A DNA stretch of 46,450 bases from an uncultured Oscillibacter sp. (GTDB lineage Bacteria > Bacillota > Clostridia > Oscillospirales > Oscillospiraceae), in contig CANPTW010000020.1 of NCBI GenBank assembly GCA_947577075.1, forward strand, positions 1 through 46,450, written 5' to 3'. The translations under genes and the position numbers were made by a program. Positions 14,900 to 22,916 of this stretch are shown in pieces. Position 1 is the first letter of the stretch. Each line of letters begins with the position of its first letter. A model generated the notes under the pieces. It had not been told where the DNA came from. It worked only from the letters and a program-made list of their open reading frames with translations, and ran no database searches.

Positions 14900-15895
14900 A
14901 TGGAAACCGTCAGCGGCGCCGGCAACTGGAGGCTGTGCCTCCGCCGGGAGGAGGGCGGCGGAATCACCGTTCTCCGGGCCGGGACCCCCGACCGGCGGGC
15001 CGTCCTGCCGGACCGGATTTTTGATCTGCCGGTGACGGCCCTGGGGGACCGGGCCCTGGCCCCGGAGCGGCAGGGGGACCCCGTTCCCCCCGGGGCGGAA
15101 ACGCTGGGGATCACCTGCGTCCCTCCGGAGGGAGGGGCCCCGTGGGACAACCGAAATCTCCGGGACCTGACCCTGCCGGAGTCCCTGCGTGCCGTCGGGG
15201 ACTACGCTTTGTTGAACTGCTCGGCCTTAAAAACCCTTCGTATACACGACGGCGTCCTCCGCTGGGGCGGCGGAGCGCTGATGAACTGCCGCAGCCTGAA
15301 CACGCTCCACCTCACCCGGACGGGGCCGGACCAGGGAGGGGCCCTGGCCTGGTTTGCGGGGGAGCTCAGCCGGGAACTGGACGTGACCGTTCACGGTCCC
15401 GGCGGGGAGGTCCTCCGGCTGCTCTTCCCGGAATACACGGAGCTCTATGAGGAGAACTGCCCCGCCCACCACTTCGACTATTTCATCTCCGGCGCGGGCT
15501 ACCCCTACCACCACTGCTTCCGGCAGAAGCGGCTGTCCCTCAAGGAGTACGACGCCCTCTGGCGGGACTTCCTGGGCATGGAGCACGAGGAGGCCGCCGC
15601 CCTGCGCCTGGCCTGGTACCGCCTCCGCTGGCCCGGGGAGCTGGGAGACGGGGCGGCGGCGGGCTACCGGGCTTATTTAAAAGAGCACGCCGGGGAGGCC
15701 CTCCGCCTCCTATTGGAGGAGGAGAACGGGGAGGCCCTTCCCCTGCTCTTGGAGCTGGCGGAGCCGGACCGGGAGGCCCTGGCCGCCGCCTGCGCCCTGG
15801 CCCGGGAGAGGGGGGCCACGGCGGCCCTGGCGGCGCTGCTGGAGGAGCGGCACCGGCGCTTCCCCGCCGGACTGGAAAAATCCTTTACACTATAG
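14900..15895 (+). CDS. BspA-type leucine-rich-repeat protein of a MoxR/VWA locus
   Basis: 331 aa from ATG 14900 behind AAAGGGGG. The middle (~res 70-150) has LRR_5/BspA-like units (NLRDLTLPESLRAVGDYALL, ALKTLRIHDGVLRWGGGAL, SLNTLHLT). The C-terminal third is a helical Leu/Ala/Glu-rich region. There is no signal peptide, so it is probably cytoplasmic. It is followed after 14 bp by the VWA gene, so it may act as scaffold or substrate adaptor for the AAA/VWA pair. The precise role is unknown. Confidence 0.6.
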   Translation: METVSGAGNWRLCLRREEGGGITVLRAGTPDRRAVLPDRIFDLPVTALGDRALAPERQGDPVPPGAETLGITCVPPEGGAPWDNRNLRDLTLPESLRAVGDYALLNCSALKTLRIHDGVLRWGGGALMNCRSLNTLHLTRTGPDQGGALAWFAGELSRELDVTVHGPGGEVLRLLFPEYTELYEENCPAHHFDYFISGAGYPYHHCFRQKRLSLKEYDALWRDFLGMEHEEAAALRLAWYRLRWPGELGDGAAAGYRAYLKEHAGEALRLLLEEENGEALPLLLELAEPDREALAAACALARERGATAALAALLEERHRRFPAGLEKSFTL

Positions 15896-15909
15896 AGGGG
15901 CAGGGGGCT

Positions 15910-17259
15910 ATGGAACCAAAGGACTTTGCCGGGATCGGGCGGGACATTCTCGCCGCCGCCCGGAACGAACTGTATATGAGCCTGCCCTATCTGGACGCGG
16001 CCCTCTGCGCCCTGGCCTTCGCCCCCGGCGGCGGGGTGACGGTGTCCCTGGCGACGGACGGCGAGACGCTGTACTACGACGGGACCTGGCTGGCGGACCG
16101 CTATCTCCGAAGCCGGGTGTGGACCTGCCGGGCCTACCTCCACGTCGTCCTGCACTGCATGCTCCGGCACCTGGCCAAGAAGCGGGGCAGGGTTTCGGAG
16201 CTGTGGGACCTCAGCTGCGACGCGGCAGTGGAGAGCATCTTGGACGAGCTGGACTACCCCTGCCTGAACGCCGGAGCGGCCCCCCGGAAGCAGAAGTTCT
16301 ACGGCGAGTGCAGGCGGGACATGCCCGTGCTGACGGCGGAGGGGATCTACCGCCGCCTTCTGGGGCTGAACCTGCCGGAGTACGAGATCGCCCAGCTCCA
16401 GCGGGCCTTCCTGGCGGACGACCACGGCCTCTGGGACCCGGAGCGGCAGGACGATCAGGAGCGGAGCAGCCGCCAGGATCAAACGTGGCGGGACCTCTCC
16501 TCCAGGACCCAGACGGGGTTGGAGACGGTCCTCTCGGACCAGGGGACCGGCGGGGAGGCCGTCTTGGAGCAGGTCCGGGCGGCGGTCCGGGACGACGTGG
16601 ATTACCGGGCCTTCCTCCGCCGCTTCGCCGCCCCCCGGGAGGTGGCGGCGGTGGACGCCGACGCCTTTGACTACGGCTTTTATTCCTACGGCCTCCGGCT
16701 CTACGGAAACATGCCCCTGGTGGAGCCGCCGGAAACCCGGGAGGAAAAGCGGATCGAGGACTTCGTCATCGCCGTGGACACCTCCATGTCCACCTCCGGG
16801 GAGCGGGTCCGGCAGTTCCTGGCCTGCACCTACGCCATCCTCCGCAGCGCCGGGACCTTCACCCGGGCGGTCAACATCCATATCATTCAGTGCGACGACC
16901 AGGTCCGCTCCGACGACGTGATCCGCAGCCCGGAGGAGCTGCGGGCCTATATGGAGAACGTCCGGCTCTCCGGCGGCAGCGCCACGGATTTCCGCCCGGT
17001 GTTTGACCATGTGGCGAAGCTCCGGGAGGCGGGGGCCTTTACCAGCCTCCGGGGCCTGGTGTACTTCACCGACGGCATGGGGATCTACCCGGAGAGGCGG
17101 ACGCCCTATGAGACGGCGTTCATCCTCCTGGGGGAGCCGCCGCCCTCCGTGAAGACGCCCCCCTGGGCCATCCGGCTGGTGCTGGAGGCCCCGGACCTGG
17201 ACCGGGCGGCGGAGCAGCTGCCGGAGGAAACGGACCTGGACGAGCTGCCGGAGCTGTAG
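15910..17259 (+). CDS. VWA-like domain protein (DUF2201 type), partner of MoxR ATPase
   Basis: 449 aa. The N-terminal part contains a metallopeptidase-like helix (AYLHVVLHCMLRHL with an HxxxH-like pattern; the Glu of HExxH is missing). The C-terminal third is a von Willebrand A-like fold with MIDAS motif AVDTSMSTSG and the downstream SGGSATDFRP and FTDGMG elements. Such proteins pair with MoxR AAA ATPases, as in RavA-ViaA and CoxD-CoxE, in metal insertion or protein assembly. The MoxR gene lies 0.9 kb downstream on the same strand. The client is unknown. Confidence 0.78.
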   Translation: MEPKDFAGIGRDILAAARNELYMSLPYLDAALCALAFAPGGGVTVSLATDGETLYYDGTWLADRYLRSRVWTCRAYLHVVLHCMLRHLAKKRGRVSELWDLSCDAAVESILDELDYPCLNAGAAPRKQKFYGECRRDMPVLTAEGIYRRLLGLNLPEYEIAQLQRAFLADDHGLWDPERQDDQERSSRQDQTWRDLSSRTQTGLETVLSDQGTGGEAVLEQVRAAVRDDVDYRAFLRRFAAPREVAAVDADAFDYGFYSYGLRLYGNMPLVEPPETREEKRIEDFVIAVDTSMSTSGERVRQFLACTYAILRSAGTFTRAVNIHIIQCDDQVRSDDVIRSPEELRAYMENVRLSGGSATDFRPVFDHVAKLREAGAFTSLRGLVYFTDGMGIYPERRTPYETAFILLGEPPPSVKTPPWAIRLVLEAPDLDRAAEQLPEETDLDELPEL

Positions 17260-17269
17260 AGGAGCTGTC

Positions 17270-17860
17270 ATGTTACCTGAAATTGTAAACCGCCGGAGCA
17301 TCCGGGCCTATCAGCCCAGACCGATCTCCAGGGCGGACATCGAAACCGTGCTGCAGGCGGGGGCGCTGGCCCCCTCCTCCAAGAACCGCCAGCCCTGGCG
17401 CTTCACCGTGGCCCTCGGCGCGAAAAAAGAGGAAGCGCTGGCCGCCATGGCCCAGGGTCTGGAGGAGGAAGCCCGCCGGCCTCTCCTGCCGGAGAGCGCC
17501 GGATACCGCAGCGGGGCAATCCAAACGCTGTCCGTCATGGAACAGGCCCCGGCGGTTATCTTCGTCACGAATCCCCTGGGCCGGGACCCGAGACAGGCGC
17601 TGAATACGGACGAACGAGTCTCCGAGCTCTGTAATGCCCAGTCCCTAGGGGCCTGTATGGAAAATATGGCACTCCAGGCCACGGCGCTGGGTCTGGGCAG
17701 TCTCTGGATATGTGATACCTATTTCGCCTATGACGCATTGTGGGAATGGACAGGCGAGCAGGGCTCCCTAGCGGCGGCAATGGCCCTAGGCTATGCCGCC
17801 GAGGACCCGCCGCCCCGTCCCCGGAAGCCTCTGGAACAGCTGGCAGAGTGGAGGGAATAG
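17270..17860 (+). CDS. Nitroreductase-family FMN oxidoreductase
   Basis: 196 aa, starting 10 bp after the VWA stop behind GAGGAGC. The N-terminal signature RRSIRAYQPRPIS and APSSKNRQPWRF match FMN-binding residues of the family. The C-terminal LGLGSLWICDTYFAYDALWE is the dimer/FMN region. It reduces nitro compounds, quinones or flavins with NAD(P)H in the family; the physiological substrate is not predictable. Its place between the VWA and MoxR genes suggests co-transcription but not necessarily a shared function. Confidence 0.85.
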   Translation: MLPEIVNRRSIRAYQPRPISRADIETVLQAGALAPSSKNRQPWRFTVALGAKKEEALAAMAQGLEEEARRPLLPESAGYRSGAIQTLSVMEQAPAVIFVTNPLGRDPRQALNTDERVSELCNAQSLGACMENMALQATALGLGSLWICDTYFAYDALWEWTGEQGSLAAAMALGYAAEDPPPRPRKPLEQLAEWRE

Positions 17861-17983
17861 GCGTTCCACCGCCAGATTAGCGGCAGCGGAAAGAGGAGTA
17901 AGTCCACTCGACAACATCCAAAACCCCCGCTTGCACCACGCCGTGGGCAGAAGACATTCGTGCCAAACTGTCTGTACCCTAGC

Positions 17984-18120
17984 CGCGCCCCCGTTTTCTC
18001 TCTTCCACCGTGCACGGCGCATTCGTCTCCGGCCTAAGAGCCGCCGCTTTGCGGCGGTTGGCCTCCGACACGCGTCTGCGGACGCAGTCTCTTTTCGCAA
18101 AAGAGAGAATGGGGGGTGCA
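17984..18120. repeat. Multi-hairpin repeat-like insert before moxR
   Basis: This fills much of the 348-bp gap between nitroreductase and MoxR. The ends are imperfectly inverted (GCGCCCCCGTTTTCTCTCTT against AAGAGAGAATGGGGGGTGC). Inside are a GC hairpin around CCGCCGCTTTGCGGCGG and a perfect stem TCTCTTTT/AAAAGAGA (18088-18106). No credible gene was found in it. It may be another small non-autonomous element. Confidence 0.4.
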
Positions 18121-18208
18121 TTGCCCAGCCATCATCATGGCAGGGACCCCCACCCCGCCCGCAAGGGCGAGTACCAGCCCCCTTCCAGGGGCCCAGGAAG
18201 GACAAGCC

Positions 18209-19729
18209 ATGAACATCAAACAAGCCAAGCAAGAGATTGCAAATACCCTAAAAGCCTACCTGGCCAAGGACGAGCTGGGAAACTACCGCATCCCCCCGGT
18301 CCGCCAGAGGCCCGTGCTGCTGATGGGCCCCCCGGGCGTGGGCAAGACCCAGATCATGGAGCAGGCGGCCGCCGAGGCTGGCGTGGGCCTCGTGTCCTAT
18401 ACCATCACCCACCACACCCGCCAGAGCGCCGTGGGCCTGCCCTTCATCGAGAAGCGGACCTACGGCGGGAAGGAGTACTCCGTCACCGAGTACACCATGA
18501 GCGAGATCCTGGCCTCCGTGTACAGCCTGATGGAGAAGACCGGCCTCAAGGAGGGCATCCTCTTCCTGGACGAGATCAACTGCGTCTCGGAAACCCTGGC
18601 CCCCATGATGCTCCAATTCCTCCAGTGCAAGACCTTCGGCAACCAGCGCCTGCCGGAGGGCTGGCTCATCGCCGCCGCCGGAAATCCGCCGGAGTACAAC
18701 CGCTCCGTCCGGGACTTCGACGTGGTGACCCTGGACCGGGTGAAGCGGATCGACGTGCAGGAGGACTTTGCCGTCTGGAAGGAGTACGCCCGGGCCAGGG
18801 GCCTCCACGGGGCGGTGGTGTCCTACCTGGACATCAAAAAGGAAAACTTCTACCGGGTGGAGACCACGGCGGAGGGGATCCGGTTCGCCACCGCCCGGGG
18901 CTGGGAGGACTTAAGCGAGCTGCTGACAGTCTACGAGGCCCTGGGCCTCCGGGCGGACCGGGAGGTGGTGGGGCAGTATATCCAGCTGCCCCGGATCGCC
19001 CGGGACTTCGCCAACTATCTGGAGCTCTACCACAAGTACCAGAACATCTACCACGTGGACGAGATCTTAAAGGGGACCTGGAGGCCCATCACCGTCCGGG
19101 AGCTCCGGGCCGCGCCCTTTGACGAAAAGCTCTCCGTCATGGGCCTGCTCCTCTCCCGCCTCTCCGAGGCCGCCCGGGAGACCCGCCGCCAGGACAGCCT
19201 GTGCGAGGCCCTCCACGCCGCCCTGACAGCCTTCAAGGAGGCCCTGGCCGCCGGGGAGGCGCCCCAGGCGGTTTTGGAGTCCCTGGCCGGCGAACGGCGG
19301 GAGGCTCTGAAACGGGCCCGGGACGCGGGGCAGCTGGACAAACCCCGCCAGGCCCTGGCTCAATTGGAGATCAACGCCCTGGAGGACTACCGCCGCCGCC
19401 TCGTCCAGGAAAGCCCGGCCGGTTCCGGGGAAGCCATGGAGCTTGTCCGGGGCTGGTTCGGCGGGGAGGTGGAGAAACGGTCCACCCTGGCCCAGGGGGC
19501 CAAGGCGGAGCTGGACCACGCCTTCGCCTTTTTGGAGGAGACCTTCGGCCAGGGCCAGGAGCTGGTGCTCTTCGTCACGGAGCTCACCGCCTCGCCCGAC
19601 GCCAGCTGGTTCATCGAGTCCTTCGGCTGCGACGCCTATTTCCGCCACAACCGGGAGCTGCTCTTTGACGACGCCCACCGCCGCATCCGGGAGGAGATTG
19701 CCTCCGCAAGGCCCGCGCCCCCGGTCTGA
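18209..19729 (+). CDS. MoxR-type AAA+ ATPase
   Basis: 506 aa from ATG 18209 behind AGGAAGGA; an in-frame ATG at 18116 has no RBS. Walker A is MGPPGVGKTQ (~res 41-50), Walker B is ILFLDEINCV, sensor I lies in IAAAGNPPEYN, and an Arg-rich segment follows (DFDVVTLDRVKRIDV). The C-terminal ~200 residues are a long helical extension, longer than the ~330 aa of a minimal MoxR. It should act with the upstream VWA protein as a chaperone-like complex. The client is unknown. Confidence 0.82.
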   Translation: MNIKQAKQEIANTLKAYLAKDELGNYRIPPVRQRPVLLMGPPGVGKTQIMEQAAAEAGVGLVSYTITHHTRQSAVGLPFIEKRTYGGKEYSVTEYTMSEILASVYSLMEKTGLKEGILFLDEINCVSETLAPMMLQFLQCKTFGNQRLPEGWLIAAAGNPPEYNRSVRDFDVVTLDRVKRIDVQEDFAVWKEYARARGLHGAVVSYLDIKKENFYRVETTAEGIRFATARGWEDLSELLTVYEALGLRADREVVGQYIQLPRIARDFANYLELYHKYQNIYHVDEILKGTWRPITVRELRAAPFDEKLSVMGLLLSRLSEAARETRRQDSLCEALHAALTAFKEALAAGEAPQAVLESLAGERREALKRARDAGQLDKPRQALAQLEINALEDYRRRLVQESPAGSGEAMELVRGWFGGEVEKRSTLAQGAKAELDHAFAFLEETFGQGQELVLFVTELTASPDASWFIESFGCDAYFRHNRELLFDDAHRRIREEIASARPAPPV

Positions 19730-19849
19730 CGGGGCGCCTGACGCCCCCCTTGCGCCGCATCCCCCAGCCGCGGCGCATCCCCTAGGGGACGCCGGCGGAG
19801 CGGGACGCATCCCCCGGGCGGGCCTGCATTCAGATCAGACGTCATAAAC

Positions 19850-19885
19850 GCAGTTGAGCGGAAGCAGCCGCTTCCCTTCAACTGC
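19850..19885. repeat. Palindrome related to the 12389 element
   Basis: 16-bp arms GCAGTTGAGCGGAAGC and GCTTCCCTTCAACTGC (two mismatches) around AGCC. Arm and flank (AACGCAGTTGA, GTCA outside) match the left terminal hairpin of the 12389-12572 element. It lies 41 bp upstream of the NifU-like gene and so may sit in its leader. Confidence 0.55.
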
Positions 19886-19926
19886 GCCGACGGTCACACC
19901 GTACAATTTACAACAGGAGGACCAGC

Positions 19927-20220
19927 ATGAGCGAGGATTTGAAACGCATCGAGGCCGTATTGGACGCGAACGTCCGCCCCGCCCTCCGGGCCCATGGCGG
20001 GGAAATCGCCGTGGACCATCTGGAGAACGGCGTGCTGTATGTAAAGCTTCTGGGGCAGTGCGCCGGGTGCCCCTCGGCGGACCTGACCAACGAGACGCTT
20101 GTGGAAGCGGAGCTGACCGCCGCGCTGCCGGAGCTGGTGCAAAAGGCGGTCGTGGTCCAGACCGTCAGCGACGAGCTGTGGGAGCAGGCCAAGCGGCTCC
20201 TTCGGGACCACCATCTCTAA
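19927..20220 (+). CDS. NifU C-terminal-domain Fe-S protein (Nfu-like)
   Basis: 97 aa behind AGGAGG. It is the single Nfu domain with the CxxC motif in GQCAGCPSADLT, which binds a bridging [4Fe-4S] cluster in a dimer. LRAHGGEIAVDHLENGVLYV is the conserved N-terminal half. It is probably a carrier delivering clusters to apo-proteins, a useful partner for the minimal SufCB at 9.8-11.5 kb and the many Fe-S enzymes here. It is monocistronic. Confidence 0.85.
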   Translation: MSEDLKRIEAVLDANVRPALRAHGGEIAVDHLENGVLYVKLLGQCAGCPSADLTNETLVEAELTAALPELVQKAVVVQTVSDELWEQAKRLLRDHHL

Positions 20221-20375
20221 ACCGCCGCCCCGGCTGCCGGAGGCGGCAGGGCCAAACCGGGGCCCGCCGCCCTTTAAAATCCGCCGGAGCTCCTGCGGGA
20301 AATTTTTGTCATGTCCTCTCCCCGTTCCTCATAGGGATATACTGCCTACGTCAGCATAAGGGGGAGGAATACCTA

Positions 20376-20651
20376 ATGGATGATCTGCAGATGGACGAAC
20401 GGCTGGCCCAGCTCCGGCGCTGCCGCCGGAGCATGGATACGCTGAAAAAGGAAGCGGAAGGCATTGAGGCGGAGATCAAGGCCGAATTGGAGGCCCGGGG
20501 CGTGGAGCAGGCGGAAACGGCCCACTACAGGGTTTCCTGGAAGGCCGTCACCAGCACCCGGCTGGACGCCAAGGCCCTGAAGGCCGAGCGGCCGGAAATT
20601 TACGACCGTTACTCCGCCGTGACCACGGTCAAGCGCTTCACGGTCACTTAG
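20376..20651 (+). CDS. Small protein resembling the C-terminal segment of phage YqaJ-type recombinase proteins
   Basis: 91 aa behind GGGGGAGG. The N-terminal half is a charged coiled coil (RRSMDTLKKEAEGIEAEIKA). The C-terminal half (VSWKAVTSTRLDAKALKAE, YSAVTTVKRFTV) resembles a motif common at the end of phage YqaJ/exonuclease-associated proteins. No phage genes flank it. Its TAG stop is the first three bases of the inverted-repeat element at 20649, so its end may have been altered by insertion. The function is unknown. Confidence 0.5.
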   Translation: MDDLQMDERLAQLRRCRRSMDTLKKEAEGIEAEIKAELEARGVEQAETAHYRVSWKAVTSTRLDAKALKAERPEIYDRYSAVTTVKRFTVT

Positions 20652-20706
20652 GGCCTGTTCCCATAAGCCCAAACCCACGTCTTTTCGCTTTTGTGAACAG
20701 TCCCTA
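20649..20706. mobile_element. 58-bp mini-element A with terminal inverted repeats
   Basis: TAGGGCCTGTTC at the left and GAACAGTCCCTA at the right: 12 bp, one mismatch. Too short to code. It directly abuts element B. Confidence 0.5.
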
Positions 20707-20867
20707 GAGGGTGTCTTCAACCCCTCCAGACACGGTCTTGGGGCGTCCGGCGCCGCCGGGACTTCGTTCATTTGCCTTGAGCTCCCACCGGATTCCCGCG
20801 TCAAATTGCCTCGTCCGGCGGCGCATTCCGCCCCAATCCGGCATTCCGGGAATTTGAAGGCACCCTC
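20707..20867. mobile_element. 161-bp MITE-like element B
   Basis: Terminal inverted repeats GAGGGTGTCTTCAA and TTGAAGGCACCCTC (14 bp, one mismatch). The interior has no plausible gene. It adjoins element A on the left and is one base from element C. Confidence 0.55.
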
Positions 20868-20868
20868 G

Positions 20869-21030
20869 AGGCCTTGTTTGAAAAAGGTCAAACCGCCCAA
20901 TCAGCGGATCTTTTCCCGCCGCTCTGCGTTAAATTTTTTTGCCGGGCGGCAGCCTGCCTGCGAAAATCTGCCCTGATTGGCACAAAAATCTCTCGCTGTT
21001 GGCTATTCTGCCTATTTTCAAACAAGGCCT
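20869..21030. mobile_element. 162-bp MITE-like element C
   Basis: Perfect 16-bp terminal inverted repeats AGGCCTTGTTTGAAAA/TTTTCAAACAAGGCCT. Non-coding. The repeat style resembles IS1182/IS5-type ends (inference). It lies between element B and the tRNA promoter. With A and B it fills most of the 490-bp gap 20652-21141. Confidence 0.65.
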
Positions 21031-21082
21031 AATTCCGTATAAAACGCAAGGCAAAAAAATTTTAGAAATTTGAAAATAGGTC

Positions 21083-21111
21083 TTGCATTTTCTGGGGAAG
21101 TGTGGTAATCT
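21083..21111 (+). promoter_or_regulatory. tRNA-Pro promoter
   Basis: TTGCAT, 17-bp spacer, TAATCT with extended -10 (TGG), 31 bp before the tRNA. Confidence 0.6.
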
Positions 21112-21141
21112 ACATAAGCTGACGTAAGTGAGCAGCGTTTT

Positions 21142-21217
<76 letters not shown>

Positions 21218-21308
21218 AAGTATGATAATCCGAACTGCATCTTCCAAGTGGGAGATGGGTTCGGATTTATCATTTCAATCGCAAATATTCTCTAGGCGCA
21301 AAGAAGGA

Positions 21309-21334
21309 CCGGGGGTATCGTCAGATACTCCCGG
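21309..21334 (-). terminator. Terminator of the FtsK/small-protein unit
   Basis: 11-bp stem with one G-T type mismatch (CCGGGGGTATC/GATACTCCCGG), 4-nt loop, followed on minus by the pyrimidine-rich TCCTTCTTTG. It lies 10 bp past the stop of the 54-aa gene. Confidence 0.5.
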
Positions 21335-21343
21335 CCCTTGCCG

Positions 21344-21508
21344 TTATGCGGTTTTCTTCTGCCGGGCCTTCCACTCGGCGTACTCCCTCTGCCCTTCCTC
21401 ACTCTCGAAAAAGGCTTGAATCTCCGGGAGCAGAACATGGGCCAGCGCGTCAACCGCACTCTTGGGAATCCCGGTCCCATAGTCATTTACTTTCTTTTTG
21501 GGTGCCAT
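21344..21508 (-). CDS. 54-aa basic small protein, last gene of the Rep-FtsK unit
   Basis: ATG 21508 follows GGAGG at good spacing. The product begins MAPKKKVNDYGTGIPKSAVD and ends in a charged helix (EYAEWKARQKKTA). It lies 19 bp downstream of the FtsK-like gene and before a terminator, so it looks like the last gene of that transcript. I do not recognise the family. DNA binding or a transfer accessory role is a guess. Confidence 0.5.
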   Translation of the reverse strand: MAPKKKVNDYGTGIPKSAVDALAHVLLPEIQAFFESEEGQREYAEWKARQKKTA

Positions 21509-21527
21509 ATCTATCTACCTCCATAAA

Positions 21528-22880
21528 TCAATGTTCATTGTGTTTGGGTTGTGCAGGGTCCTGAGGCGGGTCCGCTTCTTTTGAAAGTGTAGATTCAAGA
21601 GCGTAGCCCTGGAAAATGGTGCCGCCGTCCAGGTTGCAGAGGAAGCGGCCCGGAATATCTTTAGGGAGCGCGGCGGCATCACCGTTGTCCAGGATGATTT
21701 GGGAGAGAACCAGGTCAGACCGTCCGCAAATCCGAACGTCAATATTGTTCTTGATTTGCCCAGGGAGGACATTGGCATCCGGCCGCTGGGTAGCCAGGAC
21801 CAGATGAATCCCAAAGGCGCGGCCCAGGCGGGCCAGGGTGCCCAGATGCCCGACGATGGCGGTCACCAGCTCCTTGTTAGGCTTGTCAAGGCCCGTTGCA
21901 TCGGTCAGCTCGGCAATCTCGTCACAGGCCACCATTATACGGGGCATAGCCTCGTCAGGATAGCGGCGGTTGAACTCGTCCAGGGAGGAACAGGGTTCCG
22001 CCCGGTCCTGGAAGGTGCTCTTCCGGGATTCCAGCACTCGAACCAGATAAGACAGCATCGAAAGGGCGCTCTCCCGGTTGTCGGCATAACTGCACTGGTC
22101 CCCCTGCCACTCGCGGGGGAAGTCCACGCCGCCCTTCAGGTCTATCAAATAGACCTCATAACCCTTGGCTAACCCCTGGGCAATGATGAACTTGACCTCC
22201 CAGGTCTTGCCGCTTCCCGTGGTGCCTCCGATTAGGAAGTGGGGCATAACGGCAATGTCCACAATAAGGGGGCCGTTCAGGGTCAGGCCCAGGACAATCA
22301 GGGTTCTCCCGTCCGGCAGTCTTTTCAGCACGGCCCTTGTGGGGAGTTTGGTATTGCCTGGGGCCGTATAGAGCAGAATATACCGCTTGTCGGGCCCTTC
22401 CTCTATGCGGGTGATACGGCGGTTAATGGCGGCTTCCAGCTTGCTCTGATTATCAGAGAACTCCTCCGAGGGGATTCCCCCGGAGAGAACCAGGAGCTTG
22501 CCGTCATCATCAGAGACTACCGCGGGCGGCTCCCCTGCCCGATTCACCAGCCCGGCCCGGTACATATCGTGGGACAGCTCCCGCGCGTGGCAAGGGGTCG
22601 CGCTGATGATAACAAGCAGTAAGTACAGGACCAGGGCCAAGGGCGGCACGAAAATCCAAATCAAGGGCGCGGTGAGCTTTGCAATCAGCGGTTCCAGGCC
22701 CAGGAGCATGGGGTATCTCCGCAGGAACAGCAGGAGCAGGAAAAAATACAGGACGCTTGCCGCGATACGGGCAGGGTGCCGCGACATGGCGGCAAACCCG
22801 GCCCGGAGGCGGACCTTTGCGGTGCGGAGCTGACTTTCAAGAGCCAGTTCATCATGGGTGTTTTTATAGTTCTGTTTCAC
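21528..22880 (-). CDS. FtsK/SpoIIIE-type DNA translocase (coupling-protein-like)
   Basis: 450 aa. Two N-terminal transmembrane helices (~res 40-95: VLYFFLLLLFLRR, LIWIFVPPLALVLYLLLVII) are followed by the motor domain with Walker A IGGTTGSGKTWEV and Walker B IMVACDEIAEL. LVLATQRPDANVLPGQIKNN is the conserved RecA-like motif after it. Size and layout match FtsK-like coupling proteins of Gram-positive ICEs (TcpA/ConQ types). It follows rep by 36 bp, so the two are co-transcribed. It probably feeds processed single-stranded DNA to a helper's secretion channel or acts in element partition. Confidence 0.82.
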   Translation of the reverse strand: MKQNYKNTHDELALESQLRTAKVRLRAGFAAMSRHPARIAASVLYFFLLLLFLRRYPMLLGLEPLIAKLTAPLIWIFVPPLALVLYLLLVIISATPCHARELSHDMYRAGLVNRAGEPPAVVSDDDGKLLVLSGGIPSEEFSDNQSKLEAAINRRITRIEEGPDKRYILLYTAPGNTKLPTRAVLKRLPDGRTLIVLGLTLNGPLIVDIAVMPHFLIGGTTGSGKTWEVKFIIAQGLAKGYEVYLIDLKGGVDFPREWQGDQCSYADNRESALSMLSYLVRVLESRKSTFQDRAEPCSSLDEFNRRYPDEAMPRIMVACDEIAELTDATGLDKPNKELVTAIVGHLGTLARLGRAFGIHLVLATQRPDANVLPGQIKNNIDVRICGRSDLVLSQIILDNGDAAALPKDIPGRFLCNLDGGTIFQGYALESTLSKEADPPQDPAQPKHNEH

Positions 22881-22916
22881 GTTGTTTCCTCCTTCCGAAA
22901 CAGGGGTTGATATTGA

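Noticed and set aside
17786..18232. 148-codon minus-strand frame across the nitroreductase-moxR gap.
   Set aside because: Overlaps the nitroreductase end and moxR start, has no RBS and Arg/Cys-rich non-protein composition; the DNA is better explained as a hairpin-rich repeat.
21222..21419. 65-codon plus-strand frame just after the tRNA.
   Set aside because: It covers the palindrome and terminator at the element's left end and opposes the better-supported 54-aa gene; no RBS.
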